A stretch of 64,000 nucleotides of DNA, taken from positions 254,872 through 318,871 of the forward strand of contig NZ_JACDUL010000003.1 in the NCBI RefSeq assembly GCF_013760955.1, written 5' to 3'. Position 1 is the first letter of the stretch, and every line of letters begins with the position of its first letter. This stretch comes from Methanococcus maripaludis (GTDB taxonomy: Archaea > AGJL01 > Methanococci > Methanococcales > Methanococcaceae). The notes under the pieces are model-generated. The model had not been told where the DNA came from. It saw nothing but the letters and a program-made list of their open reading frames with translations, and did not search any database. This document shows positions 45,395-54,659 of the stretch, one piece after another. The position numbers and the translations under genes are program-made.

Positions 45395-46735
45395 TTAAAA
45401 TGGCCAAATTATTGGAATAAATATAATTGCAATTATTGCACAGATTATTTCAAGTGGCCAGCCTGATTTTGCGTAATCTTTAAATGAATAACCTCCAGGA
45501 CCAAGTATAATCATGTTTGGAGGTGTCGCAATTGGAGTTAAGAAGCATGATGATGCTGCAACTGCAATTGCCATCAATATCGGTTTTGCACTAACGTCAA
45601 ATGCATCTGCAAGAGCTATTCCAAGTGGCATTACCAGAGCAGCTGTTGCAGTGTTTGACATTACTTCAGTAATTAATGCAGTCAAGATATATGCTGCTGC
45701 AAGAAGTGCAAGTGGGCTATGAACATATGTGATAACTGTGTTTGCAATCATTGTAGCAGCACCGGTAACCCCCATTGCAGTACCAAGCGGAAGCATTCCT
45801 GCAAACAAAAATATCGTTGTCCACGAAATACTGTTAAATGCTTCCTGCATCGTGATACATCCGGTCATTACGACCACACATGCACCAAGCATGAATGCAG
45901 TTACAAGTGGAATCGTTCCAGTTGCGGTCATCAATACAACAAATGTAAAGACCAGCGTTGCAATCCACATCTTGTTAGTTCTATATTTTAAAGTATCAGA
46001 AACAAAATCTCTTGCTTTTGCTTTTGATTCGGGCAGTAATTTGTGCCCAATTGCACCATAATATAAAATTCCTGCAATGAATATTAAAATTCCTATTTTT
46101 GCAAACTCAAAAAATCCAAATGGAGCAATTCCTGATTTTTCAAGTGCATCGTTTACAAGCCCGTTTGGAGGAGTTCCAATTAACGTTAAGGTTCCACCAA
46201 GGGACGCTGCATAAGCCATAGGAATTAACAATTTTCCAGGTTTTAAACTTGCGGAAACACAGATTCCCATTACAATTGGTATAAATGCTGCTGTTGTTCC
46301 AGTGTTTGATAAAAATGCAGACATTGTACCTATTGCAAGCATTACAAGTAGCATTAATTTTAACTGGCTTTTTCCAGCTGCTTTTACAGTCATTTGCCCG
46401 ATTTTATCTGCAAAACCGGTTCTAAATACGGCTTCACCAAGTATAAATGCGGCCATAAACAGTACTACCCATTTATTCCCAAAATCAGCGAAAGCTTGCG
46501 TACTAGACAGTATATCTATCCCGGGAAAACTTAAAGCGACCGGAACAAGCATTGCAGTAACGGGTAGAGGGAGTGCTTCTGTAAAAAACATTACAGCTGC
46601 AGTTCCCAAAATTATAAGCGTGATTATCGATTTTTGGCTGTTTATTCCGTCAGCAGATTCTTCATCCACGTACGTGATCTTTGTAAAACCAATTAAAAAT
46701 ACGGCAAGCACGAGTAAAATTAGTGCTTTTTTCAT
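45395..46735 (-). CDS. DASS-family sodium:anion symporter
   Basis: This 446-residue membrane protein has about eleven helices. AVMFFTEALPLPVTAMLVPVAL near the start, LSNTGTTAAFIPIVMGIC (SNT motif), GTPPNGLVNDAL, and the second-half STNT-like EVMSNTATAALVMPLGIALA with IATPPNMIILGPGGY mark the divalent anion:Na+ symporter family (sulfate, tungstate/phosphate or dicarboxylates). The substrate is not predictable. GAGGTGATTTT precedes the ATG. A palindrome GTCGAATCGAC at 46775-46785 lies in its leader. Confidence 0.88.
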   Translation of the reverse strand: MKKALILLVLAVFLIGFTKITYVDEESADGINSQKSIITLIILGTAAVMFFTEALPLPVTAMLVPVALSFPGIDILSSTQAFADFGNKWVVLFMAAFILGEAVFRTGFADKIGQMTVKAAGKSQLKLMLLVMLAIGTMSAFLSNTGTTAAFIPIVMGICVSASLKPGKLLIPMAYAASLGGTLTLIGTPPNGLVNDALEKSGIAPFGFFEFAKIGILIFIAGILYYGAIGHKLLPESKAKARDFVSDTLKYRTNKMWIATLVFTFVVLMTATGTIPLVTAFMLGACVVVMTGCITMQEAFNSISWTTIFLFAGMLPLGTAMGVTGAATMIANTVITYVHSPLALLAAAYILTALITEVMSNTATAALVMPLGIALADAFDVSAKPILMAIAVAASSCFLTPIATPPNMIILGPGGYSFKDYAKSGWPLEIICAIIAIIFIPIIWPF

Positions 46736-47114
46736 AAAATCACCTCGTTATCTAAATTTCGATAAATTCACCTCGTCGAATCGACTTTAGAAAAACTTTT
46801 GAAAAAATCGTATAAAAGTAGAATGCATATAAAACTAGGTTTATTGGCTTTGAATAAATACTAACTGGATAAATTGTTAGTTTTTAAAGAACTTCGAGGA
46901 ATTTCTCGAGTTAAAAGTTTAGTCTCCGACATATTGCCTGAATAGATTTTTCTTAGATTCTATCAGGAACTTTTATTCCTATATTCTGTGTAATATTTAT
47001 TACTATTCATTTGAATCGGAAAAAAATAGTGCCCTGAACTTAAAAAATAATTCTTTAAAAAAGCGATTTTGTAAAATAAAATATAAATTTAAACCAAAAA
47101 AGAAAAGTAATGGA
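46736..47114. other. Intergenic region upstream of anion symporter
   Basis: These 379 bases lie between L40e and the symporter, both on the minus strand. The region contains the palindrome GTCGAATCGAC (46775-46785), three serial hairpins (46860-46967) and AT-rich promoter-like sequence. A tiny frame starting with GTG at 46774, with GAGGTG upstream, ends after seven codons and is not considered a gene. Confidence 0.45.
46858..46970 (+). ncRNA. Candidate structured ncRNA D, three serial hairpins
   Basis: Three hairpins lie in series: ACTAAC/GTTAGT (46860-46881), AACTTCGAG/CTCGAGTT with one bulge (46890-46912), and CCTGAATAGA/TCTATCAGG with one bulge (46937-46967). TATA-like elements on the plus strand (TATAAAAG at ~46811 and ATATAAAAC at ~46828) would start transcription near 46855. 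No open reading frame is present. The alternative is that the hairpins form part of a long 5' leader of the symporter on the minus strand. No known RNA family is recognised. Confidence 0.4.
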
Positions 47115-47258
47115 TTATGCTCTAGCTTCTTTAGCTTTAGGCCTTAAATTTGTGTATCCACATTTTCTACATTTTGTAGCTTTCCATGAGTTTCTTGAAT
47201 TACATTTCATGCAAATCTTTTTCATGAAAACTCTTTTGATTGCTTCTTCGAATGCCAT
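47115..47258 (-). CDS. rpl40e: Ribosomal protein L40e
   Basis: The product has 47 residues: [20 protein letters not shown] followed by a second CRKCGYTN, together a four-cysteine zinc finger on a basic background. This is archaeal L40e, which lacks the ubiquitin fusion of eukaryotes. CAGGTGAGATA before the ATG is a strong binding site. It starts five bases after the end of the Tsr3 gene and is co-transcribed with it. Confidence 0.95.
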   Translation of the reverse strand: MAFEEAIKRVFMKKICMKCNSRNSWKATKCRKCGYTNLRPKAKEARA

Positions 47259-47262
47259 TATC

Positions 47263-47778
47263 TCACCTGTTTCGTATGTTATTTAAAATTTCGTTCTGAA
47301 TCCTAATGATTTCATCAGATGTTTTTCCACAATACTGTTCAAGTAACTCTTTATTAACATCTATAAAAGTGTTTCCCCATTTGAAACCATTCAATAAAGA
47401 GACGGCCTCATTTTTATAGTTTGCTATATAGAGGGTGGCCACTATTGCTTCCAGAGTAGTTAGTTTACAGGGTTTTCCGTAATTTACAGGATTTCCTGCA
47501 ATCAAGAACGGTAAAACTCTCTGATTCTTGGCGTTTGTTTTTTTAAATACAACTTCAGCCTGTTTCCACGAACAGTCCAGTCCCAAAATTCCATATTTTT
47601 CGATAATTTCCCTATCTTCAACGGAAACTGTCTTTTCCGAATATGGATTTAGTAAAAGTGAATTCCTCGGAACCTTGTTTGGATTTGTAATTATCTTTGC
47701 GTACCCGAGTTTTCCCATTTTTAGTGCAGTACACCGTTTTGGGTCGCACTGTTTTTCATGGTATATGAAAAGTTTCAT
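47263..47778 (-). CDS. tsr3: Tsr3-family rRNA aminocarboxypropyltransferase
   Basis: This 171-residue SAM-dependent enzyme adds the acp group to a hypermodified uridine of small-subunit r[32 protein letters not shown]-type [26 protein letters not shown], and [28 protein letters not shown] are all characteristic (RLI-like N-terminal motif and the SAM pocket). ATG 47778 follows GTGAT; a GTG at 47787 is also in frame. It is divergent from the tRNA methyltransferase gene and upstream of L40e. Confidence 0.88.
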   Translation of the reverse strand: MKLFIYHEKQCDPKRCTALKMGKLGYAKIITNPNKVPRNSLLLNPYSEKTVSVEDREIIEKYGILGLDCSWKQAEVVFKKTNAKNQRVLPFLIAGNPVNYGKPCKLTTLEAIVATLYIANYKNEAVSLLNGFKWGNTFIDVNKELLEQYCGKTSDEIIRIQNEILNNIRNR

Positions 47779-47847
47779 TGAAATCACTAAGATATATATG
47801 AATACAACACCTATGATGTTTTGAAATTTAAACCTACTGGTGATATG

Positions 47848-48900
47848 TTGAATTTAAGAAACACAAAAGCAGGTTTTTTGTTGAGTGCTGAGCACGAAAA
47901 ACTCCCACTGGCAGAACTAAATGCTTTAATCGATATTTTTAGTCTTGATGGTAATTTAAACTGCTTTAAAAATTACGTGATACTGGAAAGTTCAATTTCA
48001 GAAGATATTATAAAAAAAATGGTTAGTAGAGGTGGGTATACGAACGAAGGACACGTTTTATTCTCAGAAACTCCGATAATTAACCAGAATGTAGACGAAA
48101 CATTGCATAATTTTTTCAAAATTTCTGAAACTCTTGATTTTCCAGTTGAACATGATGAAACTTTTGCAGTTCGTGTTTTAAAATTAGAAAAAGATAGCCC
48201 GTTCAATTCGATGGAAATCGAAAGAAAACTCGGAGGGATTATAAAGAAAAAAACTTCTGCTGAAGTAAGTTTAAAAAACCCGATAAAAACTATTCGAGTT
48301 GTTATTTCAGATAATAAGATCTATACAGGACTCGTTCTTGAAAAAAGAGATATTGAATATTTCCAAAATAACAGGCCCCATTTAAGAGCATATTTCCACC
48401 CAGGATGTATAATGCCAAAACTTGCAAGGTGTCTTGTAAATTTATCGAGAGTTAAAGAAGGAGAGATTGTTTTAGATCCATTCTGCGGAACAGGAGGATT
48501 CTTAATTGAAGCCGGATTTTTAGGATGCAAATTAATTGGTAGTGACATCGATGAACAGATGGTAAAAGGTGCAATTTTAAACTTAAATACATATGATTTA
48601 TCAAAACAGGTCATTTCAATAAAGCAGAACGATGCTAAAAACGTCTCAAAATATTTAGGAGAATTGGGAATTGAAAAAATAGATGGAATTGTAACTGACC
48701 CCCCATACGGGATTTCCACGTTCAAAAAAGGAGATATGTTAGAAATTTTCGAAAAAATTGCTGGTGTTTTAAAGAATAACGATTATTTAGTCTTTGCAGC
48801 CCCAAATAAAATGGAACTTAATTTAGAGTTAGTTAAATTCTACGAAATGAGAGTTCACAAAAGCCTTACAAGGTATATTCACGTTTATAGGAAAAATTAA
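47848..48900 (+). CDS. trmG10: tRNA (guanine10-N2) dimethyltransferase
   Basis: The product has 350 residues. An N-terminal THUMP-containing region (to about residue 160) that grips tRNA is followed by a methyltransferase domain: VLDPFCGTGGFLIEAGFLGC (motif I), LIGSDIDEQMVKGA, and IVTDPPYGISTF (the DPPY active site for exocyclic amine methylation). This is the Trm-G10/Trm11 architecture. TTG 47848 follows GGTGA at four bases; TTG 47821 and ATG 47845 are less well placed. Confidence 0.88.
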   Translation: MNLRNTKAGFLLSAEHEKLPLAELNALIDIFSLDGNLNCFKNYVILESSISEDIIKKMVSRGGYTNEGHVLFSETPIINQNVDETLHNFFKISETLDFPVEHDETFAVRVLKLEKDSPFNSMEIERKLGGIIKKKTSAEVSLKNPIKTIRVVISDNKIYTGLVLEKRDIEYFQNNRPHLRAYFHPGCIMPKLARCLVNLSRVKEGEIVLDPFCGTGGFLIEAGFLGCKLIGSDIDEQMVKGAILNLNTYDLSKQVISIKQNDAKNVSKYLGELGIEKIDGIVTDPPYGISTFKKGDMLEIFEKIAGVLKNNDYLVFAAPNKMELNLELVKFYEMRVHKSLTRYIHVYRKN

Positions 48901-48921
48901 ATTTAAAAAAGAAAAAATTAT

Positions 48922-50832
48922 TTAATCGTACTTGAAATCTTCAAGCTCTTTTTTAACTTCTTCTAGACTGGTATTGTCTTCCAAAGTGCTAACATCCCCT
49001 ATATCTTCGCCCATTATAAGTTTTTTCAAGATTCTTCTCATTATCTTTCCACTTCTTGTTTTTGGAAGTTTATTTACGAAGAATATCATTGCTGGAGTTC
49101 CAATTGGACCAACAGTATCCCGGATATGCCTTATAAGTGTAGCTTTTACTTCATTTGATGGAAGTTCCCGGTATTTTTCGTTTAATATCACAAATGCAAC
49201 AGGAACCTCTCCTTTCACGTCATCAGGTTTTCCAACTACTGCAGACTCTGCAACCATTTTATTCGATACAAGTTCGTGTTCGAGTTCCGCAGTTCCGATT
49301 CTGTGTCCTGAAACATTCAATACTTCGTCAGATCGTCCCAGTACCCATATATATCCATCCTGATCTCTTATTGCATAGTCAGATGTTGAGAATTTGTTTT
49401 TGAACCTATCCCAATATGCTGCACGGTACCTTTCATCATTATTCCACAGCCCTGCAAGCATTCCTGGCCATGGCTTTTTTATGATAAGATTTCCTTTTAC
49501 ATTTGCATCAACTGGATTTCCTTCGTTATCTACAACATCAACGTCAATTCCAATTCCTGGGAACGTTGCAGAACCTGGTTTTAATGGGACTGACTGGAGT
49601 CCAATTGCAGGGTATATCATGTGTCCCCCTGTTTCTGTTTGCCAGTAGCAGTCACATATTGGGCATTTTTCTTTTCCAATTACTTTATAGTACCATTTCC
49701 AAGCTCTTGGGTTTATCGGCTCACCAACGCTTCCCAAAAGTCTCAGTGTTGATAAATCGTGAGTATTTACCCATTTTTCACCGTACATCATGAGCATTCT
49801 TATCGCGGTTGGTGCAGTGTAGAGTAATGTAACTCCGTGATTTTCTACAATACCCCACAATCTGTCAGGTTCAGGGTAATCTATCGCACCTTCGTAAAGA
49901 ACTATCGTAGCACCAAGTGATAGCGGCCCATAAACCACATACGTGTGGCCGGTAATCCAGCCAATATCTGCAGTACACCAAAATACATCCATTTCATTTA
50001 ATCCCCATGTCCAATCCATGGTTTTCGTAGCGTAAGTTAAATATCCCCCTGTTGAGTGAACTACCCCTTTTGGACTTCCTGTTGTACCGCTCGTGTAAAG
50101 AATAAATAGTGGGTGCTCTGACTCTACAGGAACCGGTTCTACGTAGCTTTTAGCTCCGCCCATCAATTCATCCCAGAAGTACTCTTTTCCGGAAACTAAA
50201 TTAAATTCTTCACTGCCTCTTTTTGCATAAACTACGTGTTTTATTGAATTACAATTTAATAGTGCTTTATCCAGTATTTTTTTAAGGTCAATCTCTTTTC
50301 CACGCCTGTACAACAGGTTTGTAGTAACCAATATTTTTGATTTTGAATCATTTATCCGATCAGCGAGCGCATCTGATGAAAATCCAGAGAATACAACGTT
50401 GTGGATTGCCCCAATTCTCGAACATGCGAGCATTGCAATAATTGCCTCTGTCATCATCGGCATGTAGATTGTAACAACATCGCCTTTTTCAACGCCCAAA
50501 TTCTCAAGAACATTTGCGAATTTATTTATTTCCCGGTATAACTCATAATATGTTAAAATTCCGCAGCTCCCATCCTCTTTTTCGCAGATTATAGCAGCTT
50601 TATTTCTCCGGTTTCCTTTTATGTGTCTATCAACACAGTTGTAACTTGCATTTAAAATACCGCCTTTGAACCATTTTGCGTAAGGAGGATTCCAGTCCAA
50701 TACCTTATCCCAGGTTTTATCCCATTCTAAACATTTTGCCTGTTCTCCCCAGAATTTTTCAGGGTCATCCAAAGCTTTCTGCTGCATTTCCGAATATTTT
50801 TCGAGCATTATGTATTTGTCTCCAGTTTTCAT
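48922..50832 (-). CDS. acs: Acetyl-CoA synthetase (AMP-forming)
   Basis: This 636-residue enzyme activates acetate for assimilation. Motifs: LFILYTSGTTGSPKGVVHSTGG (phosphate loop), WCTADIGWITGHTYVVYGPL, CDCYWQTETGGHMIYP, GRSDEVLNVSGHRIGTAELE (hinge) and KLPKTRSGKIMRRILKK with the regulatory, acetylatable Lys. The length is normal. ATG 50832 is chosen because GAGGG lies six bases upstream; ATG 50838 is too close to it. It is divergent from cfbC across 295 bases that contain AT-rich promoter sequence. Confidence 0.93.
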   Translation of the reverse strand: MKTGDKYIMLEKYSEMQQKALDDPEKFWGEQAKCLEWDKTWDKVLDWNPPYAKWFKGGILNASYNCVDRHIKGNRRNKAAIICEKEDGSCGILTYYELYREINKFANVLENLGVEKGDVVTIYMPMMTEAIIAMLACSRIGAIHNVVFSGFSSDALADRINDSKSKILVTTNLLYRRGKEIDLKKILDKALLNCNSIKHVVYAKRGSEEFNLVSGKEYFWDELMGGAKSYVEPVPVESEHPLFILYTSGTTGSPKGVVHSTGGYLTYATKTMDWTWGLNEMDVFWCTADIGWITGHTYVVYGPLSLGATIVLYEGAIDYPEPDRLWGIVENHGVTLLYTAPTAIRMLMMYGEKWVNTHDLSTLRLLGSVGEPINPRAWKWYYKVIGKEKCPICDCYWQTETGGHMIYPAIGLQSVPLKPGSATFPGIGIDVDVVDNEGNPVDANVKGNLIIKKPWPGMLAGLWNNDERYRAAYWDRFKNKFSTSDYAIRDQDGYIWVLGRSDEVLNVSGHRIGTAELEHELVSNKMVAESAVVGKPDDVKGEVPVAFVILNEKYRELPSNEVKATLIRHIRDTVGPIGTPAMIFFVNKLPKTRSGKIMRRILKKLIMGEDIGDVSTLEDNTSLEEVKKELEDFKYD

Positions 50833-51127
50833 TATCATCCCTCAAATTTATTTGTCATTATTAATCATTATAGATACGACAAAGTATATATAAATTTCGG
50901 ATGAAGTAGGTATATGTTAGTCTGATGACGAAATAATTCTAAATAAAATAGCGATTACGTTTAATATCGGTTTTAAAAAAATTAGTTTTGATAATTCAAA
51001 GATTCTAACTATGGATTTTTCAATCAATAATCCCATAATAAATTATATTAGTTATTTAGATTATATGTACTATATTGTTTTAATTAAATTGCGAGAATCC
51101 ATCATATTCAGGTTAATCGGTGATATT

Positions 51128-52006
51128 TTGAAACAGATTGCGTTCTACGGAAAAGGAGGCATTGGAAAGTCGACTACTGTTTGTAATTTGGCAGCGGCAT
51201 TATCAAAAAGTGGTAAAAAGGTTATCGTTGTAGGATGTGATCCAAAACACGATTGTACGTCCAATTTAAGACGTGGTGAAGATATACCTACTGTTTTAGA
51301 TGTTTTGAGAGAAAAAGGAATTGATAAACTTGGAATTGAAACCATAATTCGCGAGAATTTATTAAAAAAAGAAGACATAATTTACGAAGGATTTAATGGA
51401 ATTTACTGCGTTGAAGCAGGCGGCCCAAAACCCGGGTACGGCTGTGCGGGAAGAGGAGTGATTGTTGTAATCGACCTCTTAAAAAAAATGAACGTTTTTG
51501 AAGAACTCGGTGTAGATATAGTTATTTATGATGTTTTAGGGGATGTTGTGTGCGGAGGATTTGCAATGCCGCTTAGAATGGGGCTTGCTGACCAGATTTA
51601 CGTAGTAACTTCTTCAGATTACATGGCGCTCTATGCAGCAAACAATATCTGCAACGGAATAAGCCAGTTTGTAAAACGTGGAGGAAGTACACTTGGAGGC
51701 ATTGTATACAACGTCAGGGGATCTATGGATGCATTTGATATTGTAAGTGAATTTGCGAGTCAGTTAAATGCAAATATCATTGGAAAAGTTCCAAATTCTT
51801 CAATAATTAACGAAGCTGAAATCGATGGACAGACTGCAATAGAATACGCTCCAGAAGAAGAAATAAGTAAAATATACATGGAACTTGCAGAAACGATATA
51901 TAAAAATAATACTGGAACGACTCCAAAACCGCTTGAAAACGCCCAAATAATGCAGATTGGAAAAATGATTAAAGAAAGAATAAAAAAACAGAAAACTGTC
52001 GAATAA
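51128..52006 (+). CDS. cfbC: NifH-like CfbC, reductive cyclase iron protein
   Basis: This 292-residue homodimeric iron protein supplies electrons to CfbD for ring reduction and cyclisation of Ni-sirohydrochlorin a,c-diamide, in F430 synthesis. KQIAFYGKGGIGKSTTVCNL is the P-loop. GPKPGYGCAGRGVI and VLGDVVCGGFAMPLR carry the two Cys that bridge the 4Fe-4S cluster between subunits. No nif genes are near, and the sequence fits group IV NifH homologs. TTG 51128 follows CGGTGAT; the 39 residues from ATG 51011 are hydrophobic and unrelated and are not included. Confidence 0.85.
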   Translation: MKQIAFYGKGGIGKSTTVCNLAAALSKSGKKVIVVGCDPKHDCTSNLRRGEDIPTVLDVLREKGIDKLGIETIIRENLLKKEDIIYEGFNGIYCVEAGGPKPGYGCAGRGVIVVIDLLKKMNVFEELGVDIVIYDVLGDVVCGGFAMPLRMGLADQIYVVTSSDYMALYAANNICNGISQFVKRGGSTLGGIVYNVRGSMDAFDIVSEFASQLNANIIGKVPNSSIINEAEIDGQTAIEYAPEEEISKIYMELAETIYKNNTGTTPKPLENAQIMQIGKMIKERIKKQKTVE

Positions 52007-52021
52007 GAGATGCGTGAAACA

Positions 52022-53428
52022 ATGGATGTAATTGTAGTAGGTGGCGGAACTTCGGGACTTCTTTCAGCACTTGCACTTGAAAAAGAAGGGCATAATGTAA
52101 TCGTATTTGAAAAAGAAGATGTTGTAGGCGGTTTATGTAGGAGTGAAAAAATTGACGGATATACTGTTGATATTGGAGTCCACGCAATTACCATGCTCGA
52201 TAACGGACCTTTAATCAGACTTTTGAATAAGTACTCGCGATACATTCCAAATTTCAGAAATTATGGGGATTACTACATAAGAACTGATAAATTACACAGA
52301 ATCCCTGTTTCGATGCATGAATGGATGACTACACCAGTAATTCCAAATAAAGACAAAGTTTTGATCACTTCAAAGATTATGGACTTAATGACGATGGGTT
52401 TTACAAAAGATGCTTCTGTACATGATTTTGTAAAAGAAATGGGCCTTAGTCAAACGTCAATAGACTTTTTCAACACTATTGCTTATTTTTTAAGTGGAGA
52501 AGACCTTGAACACACACCACTCTGGAGATTTTTTACCGGTGCAGGCTATATTCCTGAAGACGATATTTTACCATTCATCTACAAGGATATGAAAATAAAT
52601 CCGCTGAAATCAACACTTGTAAAGAAATTTGGAACTGAAAGAATCATCAATATCTTAAATGCCGGATTTATAAGCTCCATAAAAAACGGTTCAAAAAAAT
52701 ACATCAATAAATTCATGACTGAGCACAGATATTCAACACAAGGCTATCCTGTTGGTGGAGTTCAGTCTATCTGTAATTGTGTAACTTATTCACTTACAAA
52801 TACCCAAATAAAAAACGAAGAAGTCAAAAAAATAACAAAAAACGGTAAAAAATACACTGTAAAGACTTCTGAAGGAGAATACACGTCAGATATTATTGTT
52901 TATTCTGCACCTGCAATTACGTTACCAAAAGTGGCGAAAATAACTAAAATTCAAAAGAATAAGGAAAAATTAAGCAACATCAAGTTTACAAAATCAACTA
53001 CTGTCTGGATCGGGGACGAAAAAAATTACTTCCCATATTTGGGTTCTGAAATCTGGATAGAGAATCCTTGCTGGGCGTCTACCATTTCAAACTACGATGA
53101 GAGCCTAGCTCCAAAAGGAAAACACTTAATGGGCTTTTCTTTCGTAAATTCAAAGAGAGAAGATGCTTTGCAAACTATTGAAAATAAACTAAATTTAAAT
53201 ACCGATAAAGTCGATATGCTCTATGTTCAAGAAACGGTTCCAGAGCAGGCATCTTGCTCAATTGGACAGTTCTTCGTTTACCCGAAAATTGATGATAGTT
53301 TCTTTGTTGTTGGAACAGATTCTGATCCCCGAAGTATGGGCATAACAAGAGCCGCATATTCTGTTGAAGTCATGTTATCTGAATTTAAAAATATCTACGA
53401 TACTCAGAACGAATCAGCTAAAAAATAA
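52022..53428 (+). CDS. FAD-dependent oxidoreductase (phytoene desaturase-like)
   Basis: This is a 468-residue flavoprotein. MDVIVVGGGTSGLLSALALEKEGHNVIVFEKEDVVGGLCRSE is a complete dinucleotide-binding motif with the GG-doublet of amino-oxidase/phytoene-desaturase proteins. TQGYPVGGVQSICNC and the C-terminal SMGITRAAYSVEVML close the FAD site. The substrate may be an isoprenoid or a porphyrinoid; the cfbC gene ends 15 bases upstream, making an F430-related role conceivable but unproven. ATG 52010 is an alternative start. Confidence 0.75.
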   Translation: MDVIVVGGGTSGLLSALALEKEGHNVIVFEKEDVVGGLCRSEKIDGYTVDIGVHAITMLDNGPLIRLLNKYSRYIPNFRNYGDYYIRTDKLHRIPVSMHEWMTTPVIPNKDKVLITSKIMDLMTMGFTKDASVHDFVKEMGLSQTSIDFFNTIAYFLSGEDLEHTPLWRFFTGAGYIPEDDILPFIYKDMKINPLKSTLVKKFGTERIINILNAGFISSIKNGSKKYINKFMTEHRYSTQGYPVGGVQSICNCVTYSLTNTQIKNEEVKKITKNGKKYTVKTSEGEYTSDIIVYSAPAITLPKVAKITKIQKNKEKLSNIKFTKSTTVWIGDEKNYFPYLGSEIWIENPCWASTISNYDESLAPKGKHLMGFSFVNSKREDALQTIENKLNLNTDKVDMLYVQETVPEQASCSIGQFFVYPKIDDSFFVVGTDSDPRSMGITRAAYSVEVMLSEFKNIYDTQNESAKK

Positions 53429-53452
53429 ATTAAATTTAAATCGGTGAATTTT

Positions 53453-54010
53453 ATGAGCAGATTATTGGAAGAATCATTGAAAACATGCCCTATTGTAAAA
53501 AGAGGAGAATACCACTACTTTATACACCCCATATCTGATGGAGTTCCACTTGTTAAACCAGAATTATTAAGAGACGTTTCAACAAGAGTCATCAAGATGA
53601 TTGACACAGACATTGATAAAATAGTGACCGCAGAAGCCATGGGGATTCCAATCGTGACCGCAGTATCGATTGCAACAGATATTCCTTATGTCATAATGAG
53701 AAAAAGAGAATACTTACTCGAAGGCGAAATTCCAGTTCACCAAGAAACTGGATACAGTAAGGGGGAACTCTACTTAAACGGGATAAATAAAGGAGACAAA
53801 GTTGTAATCCTCGATGATGTTATATCAACCGGTGGAACCCTTGTTGCAATTATAAACGCATTGAAAAGAGCTGGTGCAGATATCAAAGATGTTTTGTGTA
53901 TAATCGATAGAGGAAACGGGCAGAACGTTGTTGAAGAAAAAACAGGATACAAAGTAAAAACTCTTGTAAAAATTGAAGTTGTTGATGGAAAAGTACAGAT
54001 ATTAGAGTAA
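53453..54010 (+). CDS. hpt: Archaeal hypoxanthine/adenine-type phosphoribosyltransferase
   Basis: This is a 185-residue type I PRTase. [35 protein letters not shown] and the PRPP motif [26 protein letters not shown] are characteristic of the archaeal hypoxanthine phosphoribosyltransferase (Hpt), which salvages hypoxanthine and guanine. ATG 53453 follows GGTGA; an in-frame GTG at 53444 overlaps that site. It follows the flavoprotein by 24 bases and precedes the FAH-fold gene by 14, so it lies in a plus-strand operon-like run. Confidence 0.9.
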   Translation: MSRLLEESLKTCPIVKRGEYHYFIHPISDGVPLVKPELLRDVSTRVIKMIDTDIDKIVTAEAMGIPIVTAVSIATDIPYVIMRKREYLLEGEIPVHQETGYSKGELYLNGINKGDKVVILDDVISTGGTLVAIINALKRAGADIKDVLCIIDRGNGQNVVEEKTGYKVKTLVKIEVVDGKVQILE

Positions 54011-54024
54011 ATTTGGGTGAAATT

Positions 54025-54633
54025 TTGGACATAATTCCTTCAAAAATAGTGTGTGCTGGATTAAATTACAAAGACCATGCCAAAGAACTTAAAATGGAGT
54101 TGCCAAAAGAGCCAGTCATATTTTTAAAACCCACTTCTTCGATAATATTTAACGAAGAAGCAATAAAAATACCAAAAGCATCTAAAAGAGTTGATTACGA
54201 AGCTGAACTTGCAATTGTAATTGGAAAAACCTGTAAATCTGTAAAAAAAGAAGATGCTAAAAACTACATAAAAGGATTTACAATTTTAAATGATGTTACT
54301 GCAAGAGACATTCAGGAAAAAGATGGGCAGTGGACAAGAGCCAAATCCTTCGATACGTTTTGTCCAATTGGTCCAAAAATAGTATCTGGAATAGATGCAA
54401 ACAACTTAAAAATCCAGTTAAGAGTTAATGGAAAAATAAAACAGGATTCTAACACCAATAATATGATATTTGATGTCGAAGAACTTGTTGAATTTGTTTC
54501 ATCGGTAATGACACTTTATCCGGATGACATTATTTCGACAGGAACTCCGCCAGGAGTTGGAAAACTTGAAAAAGGAGATACTGTCGAAATTGAAATTGAA
54601 AACATTGGAATTTTGAAAAATTTCGTTGAATAA
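54025..54633 (+). CDS. Fumarylacetoacetate hydrolase-family protein
   Basis: The product has 202 residues. IVCAGLNYKDHAKELKMELPKEPVIFLKP, the acidic metal site in VDYEAELAIVIGKTCK, FTILNDVTARDIQ, and TLYPDDIISTGTPPGVG are diagnostic of the FAH fold, which covers hydrolases, decarboxylases and isomerases of oxo-acids (for example acylpyruvate hydrolase or oxaloacetate decarboxylase). The substrate is not predictable. TTG 54025 follows GGGTGA; TTG 54013 is also in frame. Confidence 0.85.
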   Translation: MDIIPSKIVCAGLNYKDHAKELKMELPKEPVIFLKPTSSIIFNEEAIKIPKASKRVDYEAELAIVIGKTCKSVKKEDAKNYIKGFTILNDVTARDIQEKDGQWTRAKSFDTFCPIGPKIVSGIDANNLKIQLRVNGKIKQDSNTNNMIFDVEELVEFVSSVMTLYPDDIISTGTPPGVGKLEKGDTVEIEIENIGILKNFVE

Positions 54634-54659
54634 TTTAATATTTTTTTATGTGTGATACT

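Noticed and set aside
51011-51127. N-terminal extension of the NifH-like protein from ATG 51011
   Set aside because: The 39 extra residues are hydrophobic and unrelated to NifH, while TTG 51128 has a GGTGAT site and begins at the family's usual start.
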